From NCBI GenBank assembly GCA_026398135.1, contig JAPLTN010000056.1, forward strand, positions 1 to 64,000: a DNA stretch of 64,000 nt, written 5' to 3'. The DNA comes from Verrucomicrobiota bacterium. Its GTDB lineage: Bacteria; Verrucomicrobiota; Verrucomicrobiia; Opitutales; Opitutaceae. Below the pieces are notes generated by a model. The model was not told the origin of the DNA and searched no databases. It saw nothing but the letters and a program-made list of their open reading frames with translations. This document shows positions 23,047-31,876 of the stretch, piece after piece (the stretch's first letter is position 1; each line of letters begins with the position of its first letter). Made by a program: the position numbers and the translations under genes.

Positions 23047-24219
23047 CTAGCTTGCTCCAGCGGCGACTTCGCGCAGATCGCGGGCGAAGCCGTCGATGAC
23101 ACTGGACCAGGGAATGGTCTCGGCGGTGGCACGGGCGCGGAGACGGAGGGTGTTGCGCAGTTCGGCGTCGGTGGCGAGAGCGTGGGTGCCGGCGAGCAGG
23201 GCGCTCTCGTCGCCGAAGGGAGCGAGCCAGCCGGTTTCCCTGTGTTTCAGATAGCGGGCGGCGGCGGCGTACTCGTAGGCGCAAACGGCAAGGCCGGAGG
23301 CCATGGCCTCGGTGACGACGTTGCCAAAAGTCTCGGTCTGGCTGGGGTAAACAAAGATGTCGGCCGAGGCGTAAAGGCGGGCGAGGGCGTCGCGATCAAC
23401 AAAGCCGGTGAAGGTGGTCCAAGGGTGGTCGCGTTGAAGTTTTTTACGCAAGGGGCCGTCGCTCACGAGCACGAAGCGGGCGCGGGGATGGGCGGCGCGC
23501 ACCTCCGACCAGGCGCGGAAGAGCAAGGCGTAGTTTTTCTCGGCGGCGACGCGGCTGACATGGAGAAAAACGGGGTCGTCGGGGTCGGCACCCCAGGAGG
23601 CGCGAAGAGCGGGGTCGCGTTTGGAGGGGGTAAAGTGGGTGGTATCGACGCCGCGCGAGAGGAGCTTCATGCCGCGAAAGCCATCGCGGGTGAGCTCGGC
23701 GTTGAGCGCGTCGGTGGGGGAGAGGGTGATGCGGGTGCGGTTATGGAACCAACGCAGGTAGGCGAGGGCGGGGCGGGTGAGGAAGTTGAAGCCGTAGTGT
23801 TTGGAGTAGCTGTGAAAATTGGTGTGAAAGGAGGAGGCGAGCGGGATGCCGAGGGCGTCGGCGGCGGAGAGGGCGGACCAGCCGAGCGGGCCCTCGGTGG
23901 CGACGTGCACGACATCGGGGCGCTCGGCGCGCCAGGCGCGCAGGAGACGGCCGCGCGCGGGCAGGCCGAGGCGCAGCAGCGGGTAGCCGGGGATGGGCAG
24001 GCCGGGGTAAAGCACCTCGCGGAAAGAACCGGCAGCGGGGAGCTTGGCGGACGCAGCGGTAGGGGCGGCTTCGGCGGGTTGTCGCGGGCGGTGCACGGTG
24101 ACCGCGAAGCCACGGGCGGAGAGGCCGGTGGCGAGATTGCCGAGGGTCATGGCGACGCCATTGATCTCGGGTGGGAAGGTTTCGGTGACGAGGGCGAGTT
24201 TCACGCTTGCGACGGGCAT
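23047..24219 (-). CDS. Family 4 glycosyltransferase, lipid or mannosyl type
   Basis: A 390-residue GT-B retaining glycosyltransferase. The N-terminal domain begins 'KLALVTETFPPEINGVAMTLGNLATGL' and includes 'DVVHVATEGPLGWSALSAADALGIP' and 'SFHTNFHSYSKHYG'. The C-terminal donor domain has 'FLHVSRVAAEKNYALLFRAW' and the E-x7-E motif in 'QTETFGNVVTEAMASGLAV'. The 'FPPEINGVA..' and 'SFHTNF..Y' patterns recall SqdX/GPI-mannosyl and diacylglycerol glycosyltransferases. With the lipid kinase next to it, a membrane glycolipid product is plausible, but neither donor nor acceptor can be read from the sequence. Confidence 0.85.
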   Translation of the reverse strand: MPVASVKLALVTETFPPEINGVAMTLGNLATGLSARGFAVTVHRPRQPAEAAPTAASAKLPAAGSFREVLYPGLPIPGYPLLRLGLPARGRLLRAWRAERPDVVHVATEGPLGWSALSAADALGIPLASSFHTNFHSYSKHYGFNFLTRPALAYLRWFHNRTRITLSPTDALNAELTRDGFRGMKLLSRGVDTTHFTPSKRDPALRASWGADPDDPVFLHVSRVAAEKNYALLFRAWSEVRAAHPRARFVLVSDGPLRKKLQRDHPWTTFTGFVDRDALARLYASADIFVYPSQTETFGNVVTEAMASGLAVCAYEYAAAARYLKHRETGWLAPFGDESALLAGTHALATDAELRNTLRLRARATAETIPWSSVIDGFARDLREVAAGAS

Positions 24220-24289
24220 GGTTCGCGGGTGCCTCCTTAGGCAACGGCAAAACCGTCACCCAACTCAGTATATCACGCCTCCGTAACCT

Positions 24290-25246
24290 ATGTGTCGTTT
24301 CCTTTACGTGCTTACCGGACCGACGGCGGTAGGAAAAACCGAGTTGGCGCTGGCTTGGGCGGAGGCGAACGGGGCGGAGATTGTCTCGTGCGATGCGAGT
24401 TTGTTTTATCGCGGGATGGATATCGGCACGGCCAAGCCGACGGCGTCGGAAAGGGCGCGGGTGCCGCATGCGCTGATTGATATTTGCGAAGTGCGGGAGC
24501 GCATGGATGTGGCGCGCTATGTGGCGCGGGCGCGGACGGCGTGCGAAGAAATCGCGGCACGGGGGCGGCGGGTTTTGGTGACGGGCGGGAGCGGGTTTTA
24601 TTTGAAGGCGTTTTTCGGGCCGGTGGCGGATGACGTGGCGGTGCCGTCGGAATTGCGGTCTGAGCTACAGGAGCGGCTGGCGACGGGCGGCGAGACGGGC
24701 GCGGGGCTGGCGGATTTGTTGGCGGAGTTGCGCGCGTTGAATCCGGGCGGGCTGGGTGAGCTGGATGTGAAAAACCCGAGGCGGGTGATTCGGGCGCTGG
24801 AGCGGTGCCGGGCGAGCGGGCGTACGCTGGCCGAACTGGCGGCGGAGTTTGCGGCGAGGCCGGGGCCTTTTGCGGATTGGGAGGTGCGGGCGGTGCGCTT
24901 GGATCGCGAAGCGGAGGCGTTGCGCGCGCGGGTGGAGACGCGGGTCGCGGGGATGTTGCGGGCCGGATTAGTGGAGGAGGTGCGGCGGCTGCGTGCGGCT
25001 GGTTTGGAGGAAAACCCCAGCGCGGCCTCGGCCATCGGATATCGGGAAACGCTGGCCGCGCTGGCGGCGGCGGAGGGGCGCGGGGGAGCGGTGGACGAGC
25101 GGGCGCTGGGGGCGGAAATCGCGCTGAACACGTGGGGACTGGTGCGCAAGCAGCGCACGTGGTTTCGCACCCAGTTGCCGGAGGGGAAGGTTCGGGTGGT
25201 GGCGGCGGAAGGCGCGCGGGTGGCGGATTTGTTTCCGTTGGAGTGA
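24290..25246 (+). CDS. miaA: tRNA dimethylallyltransferase
   Basis: MiaA adds a dimethylallyl group to N6 of A37 in tRNAs reading UNN codons. The 318-residue protein has the P-loop GPTAVGKT (10-17), 'VSCDASLFYRGMDIGTAKPT' (D35; E. coli has DSALIYKG here, so Ser and Ala are swapped), 'VTGGSGFYLKAFFGP', 'NPRRVIRALERCRASGRTL', 'GLVEEVRRL' and 'AIGYRETLAAL..NTWGLVRKQRTWFR'. Length is typical. It is divergent from the GT4 gene across 70 bp and is followed by aroB after 69 bp. Confidence 0.95.
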   Translation: MCRFLYVLTGPTAVGKTELALAWAEANGAEIVSCDASLFYRGMDIGTAKPTASERARVPHALIDICEVRERMDVARYVARARTACEEIAARGRRVLVTGGSGFYLKAFFGPVADDVAVPSELRSELQERLATGGETGAGLADLLAELRALNPGGLGELDVKNPRRVIRALERCRASGRTLAELAAEFAARPGPFADWEVRAVRLDREAEALRARVETRVAGMLRAGLVEEVRRLRAAGLEENPSAASAIGYRETLAALAAAEGRGGAVDERALGAEIALNTWGLVRKQRTWFRTQLPEGKVRVVAAEGARVADLFPLE

Positions 25247-25315
25247 GGCGGTTAAGCGGGAGGTAGAGAGTGTGCCGCGTTGACCGCGCGGCGGGCGGGG
25301 CTTTGTAGTGCGAAG

Positions 25316-26410
25316 ATGCAAAGTTCTCTTCGCGTGATTCTGGGCGAGCGCAGCTACGATCTGTTCTTCGGATCGGGCATTTTGGCGGGTTTGCGCGACG
25401 AGATCGCGGCGCTGCGCGCGGCGGGGCGGCGGGTGGCCTTGGTCACGGACGAGAATCTGGCGCGTGATCAGGCGGGGGTTCTGGCGTTGCTGGCGGGAGG
25501 GGCGGAGGCGCTGCCGGTCTTGGTTTTGCCGGCGGGCGAAGGCACCAAGCGACTGGCGGAATTGGGGCGGGTGTGGGATTTTTTGGCGACCAACCGGCTG
25601 GACCGCAGTTCGGTGTTGGTGGCGCTCGGCGGCGGCGTGATCGGGGATCTGGCGGGTTTCGCGGCGGCGAGTTATTTGCGCGGGATCCCTTTTATCCAGG
25701 TGCCGACCACGCTGCTCGCGATGGTGGATAGCTCGGTGGGCGGGAAGACCGGAATCAATCTGGAGGCGGGAAAAAATCTGGTGGGCGCGTTTCACCAGCC
25801 GCACGCGGTGCACATTGACACGGCGTTGCTGGCCACGCTGCCGCCGCGGGAGTTTGCCGCCGGCATGGCGGAGGTGATCAAATACGGACTGCTGGCCGAC
25901 GCAGAGCTGTTTGCGCGGCTGGAACGCGCGCCGCTGACGCTGGCTAGCGACGATCTGGCGGCGGTGGTGCGGCGGTGTTGCGCGTTGAAGGCGGCGGTGG
26001 TGGAGGCCGATGAACGCGAGACGGCGAAGGAGGGAGGGCGGGCCTTGTTGAATCTCGGGCATACCTTTGGCCACGCCATCGAGCAGGTGACTGGCTACGG
26101 AACCTATCTGCACGGCGAGGCGGTGGCGGTGGGGCTGGTGGCGGCGGCGCGACTGTCGGAGAAGCTGGGCTATATCGGCGCGGCGGAAGTGGCGCGGGTG
26201 GAGGCGGTGGTGGCGGCGCACGGTCTGCCGGTGCGCTTGCGCGAGGCCTTGCCGCTGGGTCCGCTGACGGCGGCGATGGCGCGGGATAAAAAAGTGCGGG
26301 CAGGCGGGTTGCGTTTCGTGGTGCTGCGCACGCTGGGCGAGTCGGCGACGCAGGGCGGCATAGATCCGGCGCTGGCCGAGGCGGCGTTTCGTGAAGTCGG
26401 GGCGGTTTGA
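25316..26410 (+). CDS. aroB: 3-dehydroquinate synthase
   Basis: AroB converts DAHP to 3-dehydroquinate, the second shikimate-pathway step, using NAD and a divalent metal. The 364-residue protein has 'LVTDENLARDQAGVL', the NAD-binding 'LVALGGGVIGDLAGFAAASYLRGIPFIQVPTTLLAMVDSSVGGKTGINL', metal ligands in 'MAEVIKYGLL' and 'LNLGHTFGHAIE' with the later His in 'YLHGEAVAVG', and 'MARDKKVRAGGLRFVVL'. All catalytic motifs are present. The ATG at 25316 is preferred over an upstream TTG at 25280. Confidence 0.95.
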   Translation: MQSSLRVILGERSYDLFFGSGILAGLRDEIAALRAAGRRVALVTDENLARDQAGVLALLAGGAEALPVLVLPAGEGTKRLAELGRVWDFLATNRLDRSSVLVALGGGVIGDLAGFAAASYLRGIPFIQVPTTLLAMVDSSVGGKTGINLEAGKNLVGAFHQPHAVHIDTALLATLPPREFAAGMAEVIKYGLLADAELFARLERAPLTLASDDLAAVVRRCCALKAAVVEADERETAKEGGRALLNLGHTFGHAIEQVTGYGTYLHGEAVAVGLVAAARLSEKLGYIGAAEVARVEAVVAAHGLPVRLREALPLGPLTAAMARDKKVRAGGLRFVVLRTLGESATQGGIDPALAEAAFREVGAV

Positions 26411-26417
26411 GCTAACT

Positions 26418-27395
26418 TTACAAATCGAAGTGGCAGGCGACGCGGTGGTCGGGTCGGGCGGGGTCGGGGGCGCGGAGAATCGGTGCTTCGTTACGGCAGC
26501 GATCCTGGGCGTGGGGGCAGCGGGGATGAAAAGGGCAACCCGAGGGCGGGTGGATGGGCGAAGGCACGTCGCCTTGGAGCACGATGCGGGTGGAGCGGCG
26601 GCGGGGCTCGGCCACCGGTATGGCGGAGATCAAGGCTCGTGTATACGGGTGCGCGGGGCGGCGGTAGATGCTCTCGGCGTCGGCGATTTCCACGATGCGG
26701 CCAAGATACATGACGGCGATGCGGTCGGAGACGTGCTTAACGACGGCCAGGTCGTGGGCGATGAAGAGGTAGGCGAGGCCGAGTTCGCGTTGCAGGTCGA
26801 GCAGGAGGTTGAGGACCTGGCCCTGGATGGAGACATCCAGGGCGGAGACGGGTTCGTCGCAGAGGATGAGCTTGGGGTTGAGGGCGAGGGCGCGGGCGAT
26901 GCCGATGCGCTGGCGTTGTCCGCCGGAAAACTCGAAGGGGAAGCGGTCGGCGGCGGTGGCGGGCAGACCCACGCGGTCGAGCAGGGCGGCGACGCGTGCG
27001 GCGCGGTCGGCGGTGGAGCCGACGCCGTGGATGAGGAAGGGTTCGGCGAGGATTTCGCCGACGGAGTGGCGGGCGTTGAGCGAGGCGGCGGGGTCTTGAA
27101 AGACCATCTGGAGCTCGCGGCGGTGGGGTTTCAGGGCGCGGGCGGAGAGCGGGGCGAGGTCGGTGCCGTTGAAGTGGATAGAGCCGGCGGTGGGGGTGTT
27201 GAGCCGGACGATGGTTTTGCCCAGGGTGGATTTTCCGCAGCCGGATTCGCCGACCAGGCCGAGGGTTTCTCCGGCGTTTAGGGTGAAAGAAACACCATCG
27301 ACCGCGCGGCACCAGGCCTGGGCGCGGCGCAGCACGCCGCCGCGCACCGGGAAGTGCATGCGGAGGTCACGGACGTCGAGGAGGGGGGATGACAT
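26418..27395 (-). CDS. Peptide ABC transporter ATP-binding protein (OppF/DppF type)
   Basis: The 325-residue ATPase has '[37 protein letters not shown]' (Walker A), '[22 protein letters not shown]', the signature '[36 protein letters not shown]' (Walker B) and the oligopeptide-transporter C-terminal domain with '[14 protein letters not shown]' and the Fe-S-type cysteine region '[15 protein letters not shown]'. It is the second ATPase of the peptide importer at 26418-34022. An AAA-family gene at 27423 now separates it from the OppD-type gene. It ends only 7 bp from the convergent aroB stop. Confidence 0.92.
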   Translation of the reverse strand: MSSPLLDVRDLRMHFPVRGGVLRRAQAWCRAVDGVSFTLNAGETLGLVGESGCGKSTLGKTIVRLNTPTAGSIHFNGTDLAPLSARALKPHRRELQMVFQDPAASLNARHSVGEILAEPFLIHGVGSTADRAARVAALLDRVGLPATAADRFPFEFSGGQRQRIGIARALALNPKLILCDEPVSALDVSIQGQVLNLLLDLQRELGLAYLFIAHDLAVVKHVSDRIAVMYLGRIVEIADAESIYRRPAHPYTRALISAIPVAEPRRRSTRIVLQGDVPSPIHPPSGCPFHPRCPHAQDRCRNEAPILRAPDPARPDHRVACHFDL

Positions 27396-27422
27396 GGGAA
27401 ACGGGGAGCTAGGAGCGGGGAG

Positions 27423-28748
27423 TTAGGAGAGTTCGGAAAGCAGCCAGTCGGCGGCTAGTTGGTGGCGCAGGGGGGCGGGTAGGGTCTGGCTGGTCGGAAT
27501 GGGGTCTAGAGTGATGAGGATCGGTATGGCTTCGGGGTGGAGCTCTGCGGCACTTTGCAGGGCGCGCACTTCGCGCTCGAAGGTGGTGGATGCGGAGGCG
27601 TCCACGCAGACCTGTATCAGCCAGGTGGAGCCGTCGGGGTGGCGAGCATGGAAATCCACTTCAAAGCCCTCCGGGGTGCGAAGGTAGCCAACGTCACAGG
27701 CGCGCCGTTCGAGCTCGACCAACACGGTGGTTTCCAAGGCCTGACCCAAGTTTGCGCGTCCGGAGCGTTCGTAAAGTGGGATAAGTCCGGGGTCGATGGG
27801 GTAGGCTTTACGCGGGTTTACCATGCGTTGGCGTTCGGAAGCAGTGTGCATGCTCACCGTGCGGATGATAAAGGCGTCCTCCAGGTGGGCCAGGTAGGCG
27901 TGGACAGTGTCTTTGGCCACGGGGATTCCTTGAGAGCGGAGGGCGTCGTAAAATTTTTGCACGCTAAACGGGGAGGCTGCGGCGGAAAGCAACTGACGCA
28001 GCATCCAACGCAGCGCAGTCGGGTTGGAGACGGCGTGCCTCTCGATAACGTCGCGCAGGAGGGCAACATCCACGTAGCTCCGTAACAGTGCGGAGCGGTC
28101 GCGAACATCCAGCCTCTGGGCTTCGGGGAAGCCTCCACCAGTGAGGTAAGTTCTTAACTCATGTTCCACGCGCGAGCGGGTGGCTTTGGGCAAGGCTACC
28201 CACGGGCGGGTCGGCTCTTGGCCGATGTGGCGCAAGGCTTCACGAAAGCTGAAAGGATGGACGAGGACCTCAAGGGCGCGTCCTCGCATGGAAGTGGCGA
28301 CTTCGCGGCTGAGCAGACGCGCGGACGAGCCGGATAGAAACAAGTCGATTTGCTCGGTATCCATCAGACGCCGGACATAGGTTTCCCAGCCCGGAACGAC
28401 CTGAATTTCGTCTAGCAGGAACGTGACTCTGCGCTGATCCCGCCACTCGGGATGAAGGCGGAAGTAGGCTTCGGTGAGATGGTGGAGGGCGCTTGTTGGC
28501 ATCCCAAATAAGCGTTCGTCTTCGAGGTTTAGGTAGAGCAGCGCCTCGCGCGGGGTACCGGCGGCAAGCCGATCCGCCAAGCATTGCCAGAGGAAGGAAG
28601 TCTTGCCTGCACGTCGCATACCGATGACCGCGAGCGCCTTGCCGGAAATAGCCGGCAGATGCACTGACCGACGGGTAAGCAAAGGTAGTGGAGCCGCCAA
28701 ACTGTCGGCGATCTTGGCCTCAAAGATTGGGGTGTAATCGCCCTTCAT
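27423..28748 (-). CDS. AAA ATPase with DUF4143 domain
   Basis: The 441-residue protein belongs to the AAA_14/DUF4143 group: P-loop 'GMRRAGKT' (43-50), Walker B 'LLDEIQ' (111-116), sensor '[37 protein letters not shown]', then the DUF4143 region (about 180-400) with '[13 protein letters not shown]', '[13 protein letters not shown]', and '[22 protein letters not shown]', the nuclease-like fold core. The role of this family is unsettled; its members are often scattered accessory genes. This one lies between the two ATPase genes of a peptide transporter operon, with no obvious Shine-Dalgarno, and with a small palindrome at its upstream border. It has lower G-skew and more AT than neighbours, suggesting recent acquisition (inference). 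Confidence 0.88.
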   Translation of the reverse strand: MKGDYTPIFEAKIADSLAAPLPLLTRRSVHLPAISGKALAVIGMRRAGKTSFLWQCLADRLAAGTPREALLYLNLEDERLFGMPTSALHHLTEAYFRLHPEWRDQRRVTFLLDEIQVVPGWETYVRRLMDTEQIDLFLSGSSARLLSREVATSMRGRALEVLVHPFSFREALRHIGQEPTRPWVALPKATRSRVEHELRTYLTGGGFPEAQRLDVRDRSALLRSYVDVALLRDVIERHAVSNPTALRWMLRQLLSAAASPFSVQKFYDALRSQGIPVAKDTVHAYLAHLEDAFIIRTVSMHTASERQRMVNPRKAYPIDPGLIPLYERSGRANLGQALETTVLVELERRACDVGYLRTPEGFEVDFHARHPDGSTWLIQVCVDASASTTFEREVRALQSAAELHPEAIPILITLDPIPTSQTLPAPLRHQLAADWLLSELS

Positions 28749-28765
28749 GGAGGTTAATACTTCGT

Positions 28766-28794
28766 AAATTTATACTTTTTAAAAGGATAAATTT
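28766..28794. repeat. AT-rich palindrome at the upstream border of the AAA gene
   Basis: AAATTTATACTTTT (28766-28779) and AAAAGGATAAATTT (28781-28794) are reverse complements except for one position, around a single T. It overlaps the last stop codon of the OppD-type gene and lies 17 bp upstream of the AAA gene start. Minus-strand TATAAATT could serve as a -10 element. It may be a terminator, an operator of the AAA gene or an insertion footprint. Confidence 0.65.
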
Positions 28795-29773
28795 AAGGGC
28801 TAGCGAGTGTTTGCCAGTGATGACAGGCGACGGTGTGGGCGGCGGAAACGGGTTCGAGCGGCGGTTGGCTGGCGCAGGCGGGGGTGGCGTGGGGGCAGCG
28901 GTTTTGGAAGCGGCAGCCGGCGGGCATTTCGGCCAGGCCGGGGACCTGGCCGGGGATGGTGGCGAGGCGGCTTTTGCGCTCGGCGTCGAGCCTGGGGATG
29001 GCGCGGAGCAGGCCTTGGGTGTAGGGGTGTTTGGGCGCGCGGAACAGCTCTTCGATGGGGGCGTATTCGGCCACGCGGCCGCCATACATCACGAGCACGT
29101 CGTCGCACATCTCGGCCACGACGCCGAGGTCGTGGGTGATGAGCACGGTGGCCATGCCAAATTCGGTTTGCAGAGAGCGCAGGAGGTCTAGGATTTGGGC
29201 CTGGATGGTGACGTCGAGCGCGGTGGTGGGTTCGTCGGCGACGAGCAGGGCGGGGCGGCAGGCCAGGGCCATGGCGATGACCACGCGCTGGCGCATTCCG
29301 CCGGAGAGCTGGTGGGGGTATTCGAGGGCGCGGATCTCGGGCGAGGGGATGCCGACCTTGGCGAGCATTTCCACCGCGAGGCGGTGGGCTTCGGATTTGT
29401 CTTTTGTGCGATGGAGGAGAAAGACCTCGGCGAGCTGGCGGCCGATGCGGTGGACCGGGTTGAGGGCGGTCATCGGTTCCTGAAAAACCATGCCGATGCG
29501 GGCGCCGCGCAGGGCGTGCAGTTGCGCGGGGGTGGCGCGGGCGATGTCGAGGCCGTCGAAGACGATGGAGCCGCCGAGGATGCGGCCGGCGGGCTGGGGC
29601 AGGAGGCGCAGGAGCGAGAGGGCGGTGACGGACTTGCCGCAGCCGGATTCGCCGACGATGCCGAGGGTGCGACCGGAGGAGACGGAAAAGCTCACTCCGT
29701 CCACCGCGCGGAGAAGTCCGGCGTCGGTGGCGAACCCGACGGCTAGGTCGCGGACTTCAAGCAGGGGAGGCAT
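28793..29773 (-). CDS. Peptide ABC transporter ATP-binding protein (OppD/DppD type)
   Basis: The 326-residue ATPase has '[38 protein letters not shown]' (Walker A), Q-loop '[22 protein letters not shown]', the signature '[36 protein letters not shown]' (Walker B), '[25 protein letters not shown]', and the oligopeptide C-terminal region '[13 protein letters not shown]', '[16 protein letters not shown]'. It drives peptide import with the OppF-type ATPase. It follows the binding-protein gene after 64 bp that hold a tandem repeat. Confidence 0.93.
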   Translation of the reverse strand: MPPLLEVRDLAVGFATDAGLLRAVDGVSFSVSSGRTLGIVGESGCGKSVTALSLLRLLPQPAGRILGGSIVFDGLDIARATPAQLHALRGARIGMVFQEPMTALNPVHRIGRQLAEVFLLHRTKDKSEAHRLAVEMLAKVGIPSPEIRALEYPHQLSGGMRQRVVIAMALACRPALLVADEPTTALDVTIQAQILDLLRSLQTEFGMATVLITHDLGVVAEMCDDVLVMYGGRVAEYAPIEELFRAPKHPYTQGLLRAIPRLDAERKSRLATIPGQVPGLAEMPAGCRFQNRCPHATPACASQPPLEPVSAAHTVACHHWQTLASP

Positions 29774-29786
29774 GGGGCGGGGCGGA

Positions 29787-29821
29787 AAAGTAGCGAGTAG
29801 CGGGTAGTGAGTATCGAGTAG
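29787..29821. repeat. TAGCGAGTAG-type tandem repeat, copy 1
   Basis: Tandem AAAAGTAGCGAGTAGCGGG followed by TAGTGAGTATCGAGTAG forms degenerate 5- to 8-base units (GTAG, CGAG). A close relative lies at 32952-32987. Both sit in spacers of the same operon. Confidence 0.7.
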
Positions 29822-29836
29822 TTGGATGTGGCGAAG

Positions 29837-31876
29837 CTAGTCCTTGGGTTTCCACTGGTCGTGGATTTTGACCGAGGGGGGGAAGGTTTTGGTCTCGTCG
29901 CGCAGAGCGGAGAGGGTTTCGGGTTTCTTGGTTTCGTCCAGCCAGTGGGTGCCGTATTCGAAGGCGTCGCCGGAGAAACGGAAGGCGTGGCCGGAGGGGA
30001 AGTTGACCCAGCGCCAGGTGGCGGTGCGAAAGAAGGGCAGGGCGAAACCGGGGGAGAAGGAGGCGTTGGCGTAGAGCAATTCTTCCATGCGGTGGGCCAT
30101 GACGCGCATCTCGTCGAGGTTGTCGGATTTGTCGTAACGGGTGATGAGGGCGTCGAGCTCGGGCAGGGCGATGCTTTCGAGGTTGTTGGTCTGGACCTTG
30201 GGTTTGCGGGCGGGGTTGGGGGTGAGGCCGTCGGCGGCGTAGGGTTGGTCGTAGGCGTTTATGCCGTGGTGAGTTTCCCAATAGCGGGGGTAAAGCTCCA
30301 CGCCGATGCCGAAGGCGGAGAAGGTGATCTGGTGGTTTTTCTCCTGCACTTTTTTCCAGGCGGCGGAGGCGTCGAGAATCTCGACTTGGAAATCGAGCCC
30401 GGCTTTGCGGGCCTCTTGCTGGAGAATGGTGAGCACGGGGGCGAGGGCTTCGTAACCGGTGGTGATGGTGACGGCGAGGCGGGTGCCGTCGGGTTTGCGC
30501 AGGATGCCGTCAGGGCCGGGGATGGTGTAACCGGCGCGGGCAAAGTGTTCGCGGGCTTGGGCGACATCGAAGGGGCGGCCGCGCAGGGTGGGGTGGCTCA
30601 TGTCGCCGTAGCCCTGGTTGGAGGTGTGGAGGCGGGTGTAGTCGCCGCGGAAAAACTGGTCTATGACAAGCTGCCAGCTGGAGGCGAACTGGATGCCGAG
30701 GCGGACGTTGAGGTCGTCGAGGGGCGGCTTGGCGGTGTTCATCCAGAGGCCGTAGTTGGGCCGGGGCACGTCGTTGAAGAAAGTGGCTTTCTGGATGAGT
30801 CCCCGGGTGACGAGCGGGTGGGCGTCCGGCAGGCGTTCGTAATTGTATTCGGCGAGGTTCATGCCGAAGGCGTCGAGTTCGCCGAGGAGGAAGGCTTCCC
30901 AGGCCTTGGTGGTCTCGCGGATGACGCGCAGGTGGAGGGCGGCGGGGTTGTAGCGGTAGCGGAACTGGCGCTTGTCGTTGGCCCACCAGTTTTCGAGGCG
31001 GGAGAGGACGATGTAATTGCGGGCGGTGGTGGTGCGTTTGAGTTCGGCGTCAGAGATGACCCAGGGGCCGGTGGTGGGCTCGAAGCGCCAATTGTAGCGG
31101 GTGACGTAGTCGTCGCCGAGTTCGCGGTAGAAGTGGGCGGGTTTGGGGCCGAGGCCGAGCACGCGGCTGAGCAGATCGGGGCGGGACTGGGCGAGGGTGA
31201 CGGCGAAGGTGTGGTCGTCGTAGCGGGTGATGCGGGTGTAGGTTTCGCCGATGCCGTAGTAGTTGTTATACCAGGGGGCCTGGATGTATTTGCCCTGAAA
31301 AAACCAGAAGCTGAAGAGGAAGTCGGCGGTGGTGACGGGCGGGCCGTCGCTCCAGCGGGCGGCAGGGTCGAGGCGGACGTAAACGGTCTTGGCCGGCAGA
31401 TCGACCGCCCACGAAGTGGCGAGGCCGGGGAAGAAACGGTGGGGGCCGGGGACATCGGGGTGGAGCTGGCCGAGGCTTAGGGCGTTTTCGTCGAGGATGA
31501 AACCGCGGAAGCCGCTGTTGGAGTCGGGGCCGACGGGGCGCAGGGTGCGGGGGAAATCCTGGATACGCCCTTGGAAAGTGCCGCCGCGTTTGCGCTCGGG
31601 CGATCCGAGTTCGGGGAGGTCGGAGCCGTCTTCCCAAGTGAGGTTGGCGGGGAGGTCGGCGGGAGTTTTGAAAACGAAAAACTCGGGGTGGGCGGCGTAG
31701 TAGGCCTGGATCTCGGCGGTGTTGTCGCGGGTGGCCGGGGCGGCGGAGTCGGAGGCGGGCGGAGTGCTGCCGGGAGCGGAGGCGTTGGCAGAGTCGGGGT
31801 TTTTGGAGCCGGAGCACGCGGCGAGGCCGAGGGCGAGGGCGGCGAGGACGAGGGTGCGGAGCGGGCGGGTGTTCAT
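29837..31876 (-). CDS. Peptide-binding lipoprotein of an ABC importer (SBP family 5, YejA-like)
   Basis: The 679-residue precursor has a lipoprotein signal 'LVLAALALGLAAC' with lipidated Cys21, a Ser/Ala/Pro-rich linker to about residue 50, then an SBP_bac_5 domain: 'RGGTFQGRIQDFPRTLRPVGPDSNS', 'GLATSWAVDLPAKTVYVRLDPAARWSDGPPVTTADFLFSFWF', 'AWEAFLLGELDAFGMNLAEYNY', 'FNDVPRPNYGLWMNTAKPPLDDLNVRLGIQFAS', 'YWETHHGINAY' and 'HRMEELLYANASFSPGFALPFF'. The length and the 'FNTARPPFDDVRVR'-like segment recall YejA of E. coli, which imports microcin C and peptides. Its start overlaps the permease stop (ATGA). Confidence 0.88.
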   Translation of the reverse strand: MNTRPLRTLVLAALALGLAACSGSKNPDSANASAPGSTPPASDSAAPATRDNTAEIQAYYAAHPEFFVFKTPADLPANLTWEDGSDLPELGSPERKRGGTFQGRIQDFPRTLRPVGPDSNSGFRGFILDENALSLGQLHPDVPGPHRFFPGLATSWAVDLPAKTVYVRLDPAARWSDGPPVTTADFLFSFWFFQGKYIQAPWYNNYYGIGETYTRITRYDDHTFAVTLAQSRPDLLSRVLGLGPKPAHFYRELGDDYVTRYNWRFEPTTGPWVISDAELKRTTTARNYIVLSRLENWWANDKRQFRYRYNPAALHLRVIRETTKAWEAFLLGELDAFGMNLAEYNYERLPDAHPLVTRGLIQKATFFNDVPRPNYGLWMNTAKPPLDDLNVRLGIQFASSWQLVIDQFFRGDYTRLHTSNQGYGDMSHPTLRGRPFDVAQAREHFARAGYTIPGPDGILRKPDGTRLAVTITTGYEALAPVLTILQQEARKAGLDFQVEILDASAAWKKVQEKNHQITFSAFGIGVELYPRYWETHHGINAYDQPYAADGLTPNPARKPKVQTNNLESIALPELDALITRYDKSDNLDEMRVMAHRMEELLYANASFSPGFALPFFRTATWRWVNFPSGHAFRFSGDAFEYGTHWLDETKKPETLSALRDETKTFPPSVKIHDQWKPKD

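Noticed and set aside
24290-25246. miaA as a pseudogene because of the DASLFYRG motif
   Set aside because: Only the order of Ser and Ala differs from E. coli, all other motifs and the length are intact, so it is most likely functional.
29822-31480. A 552-codon + strand frame opposite the peptide-binding protein gene
   Set aside because: Antisense-type composition, no recognisable motifs, and it would overlap a complete lipoprotein gene.
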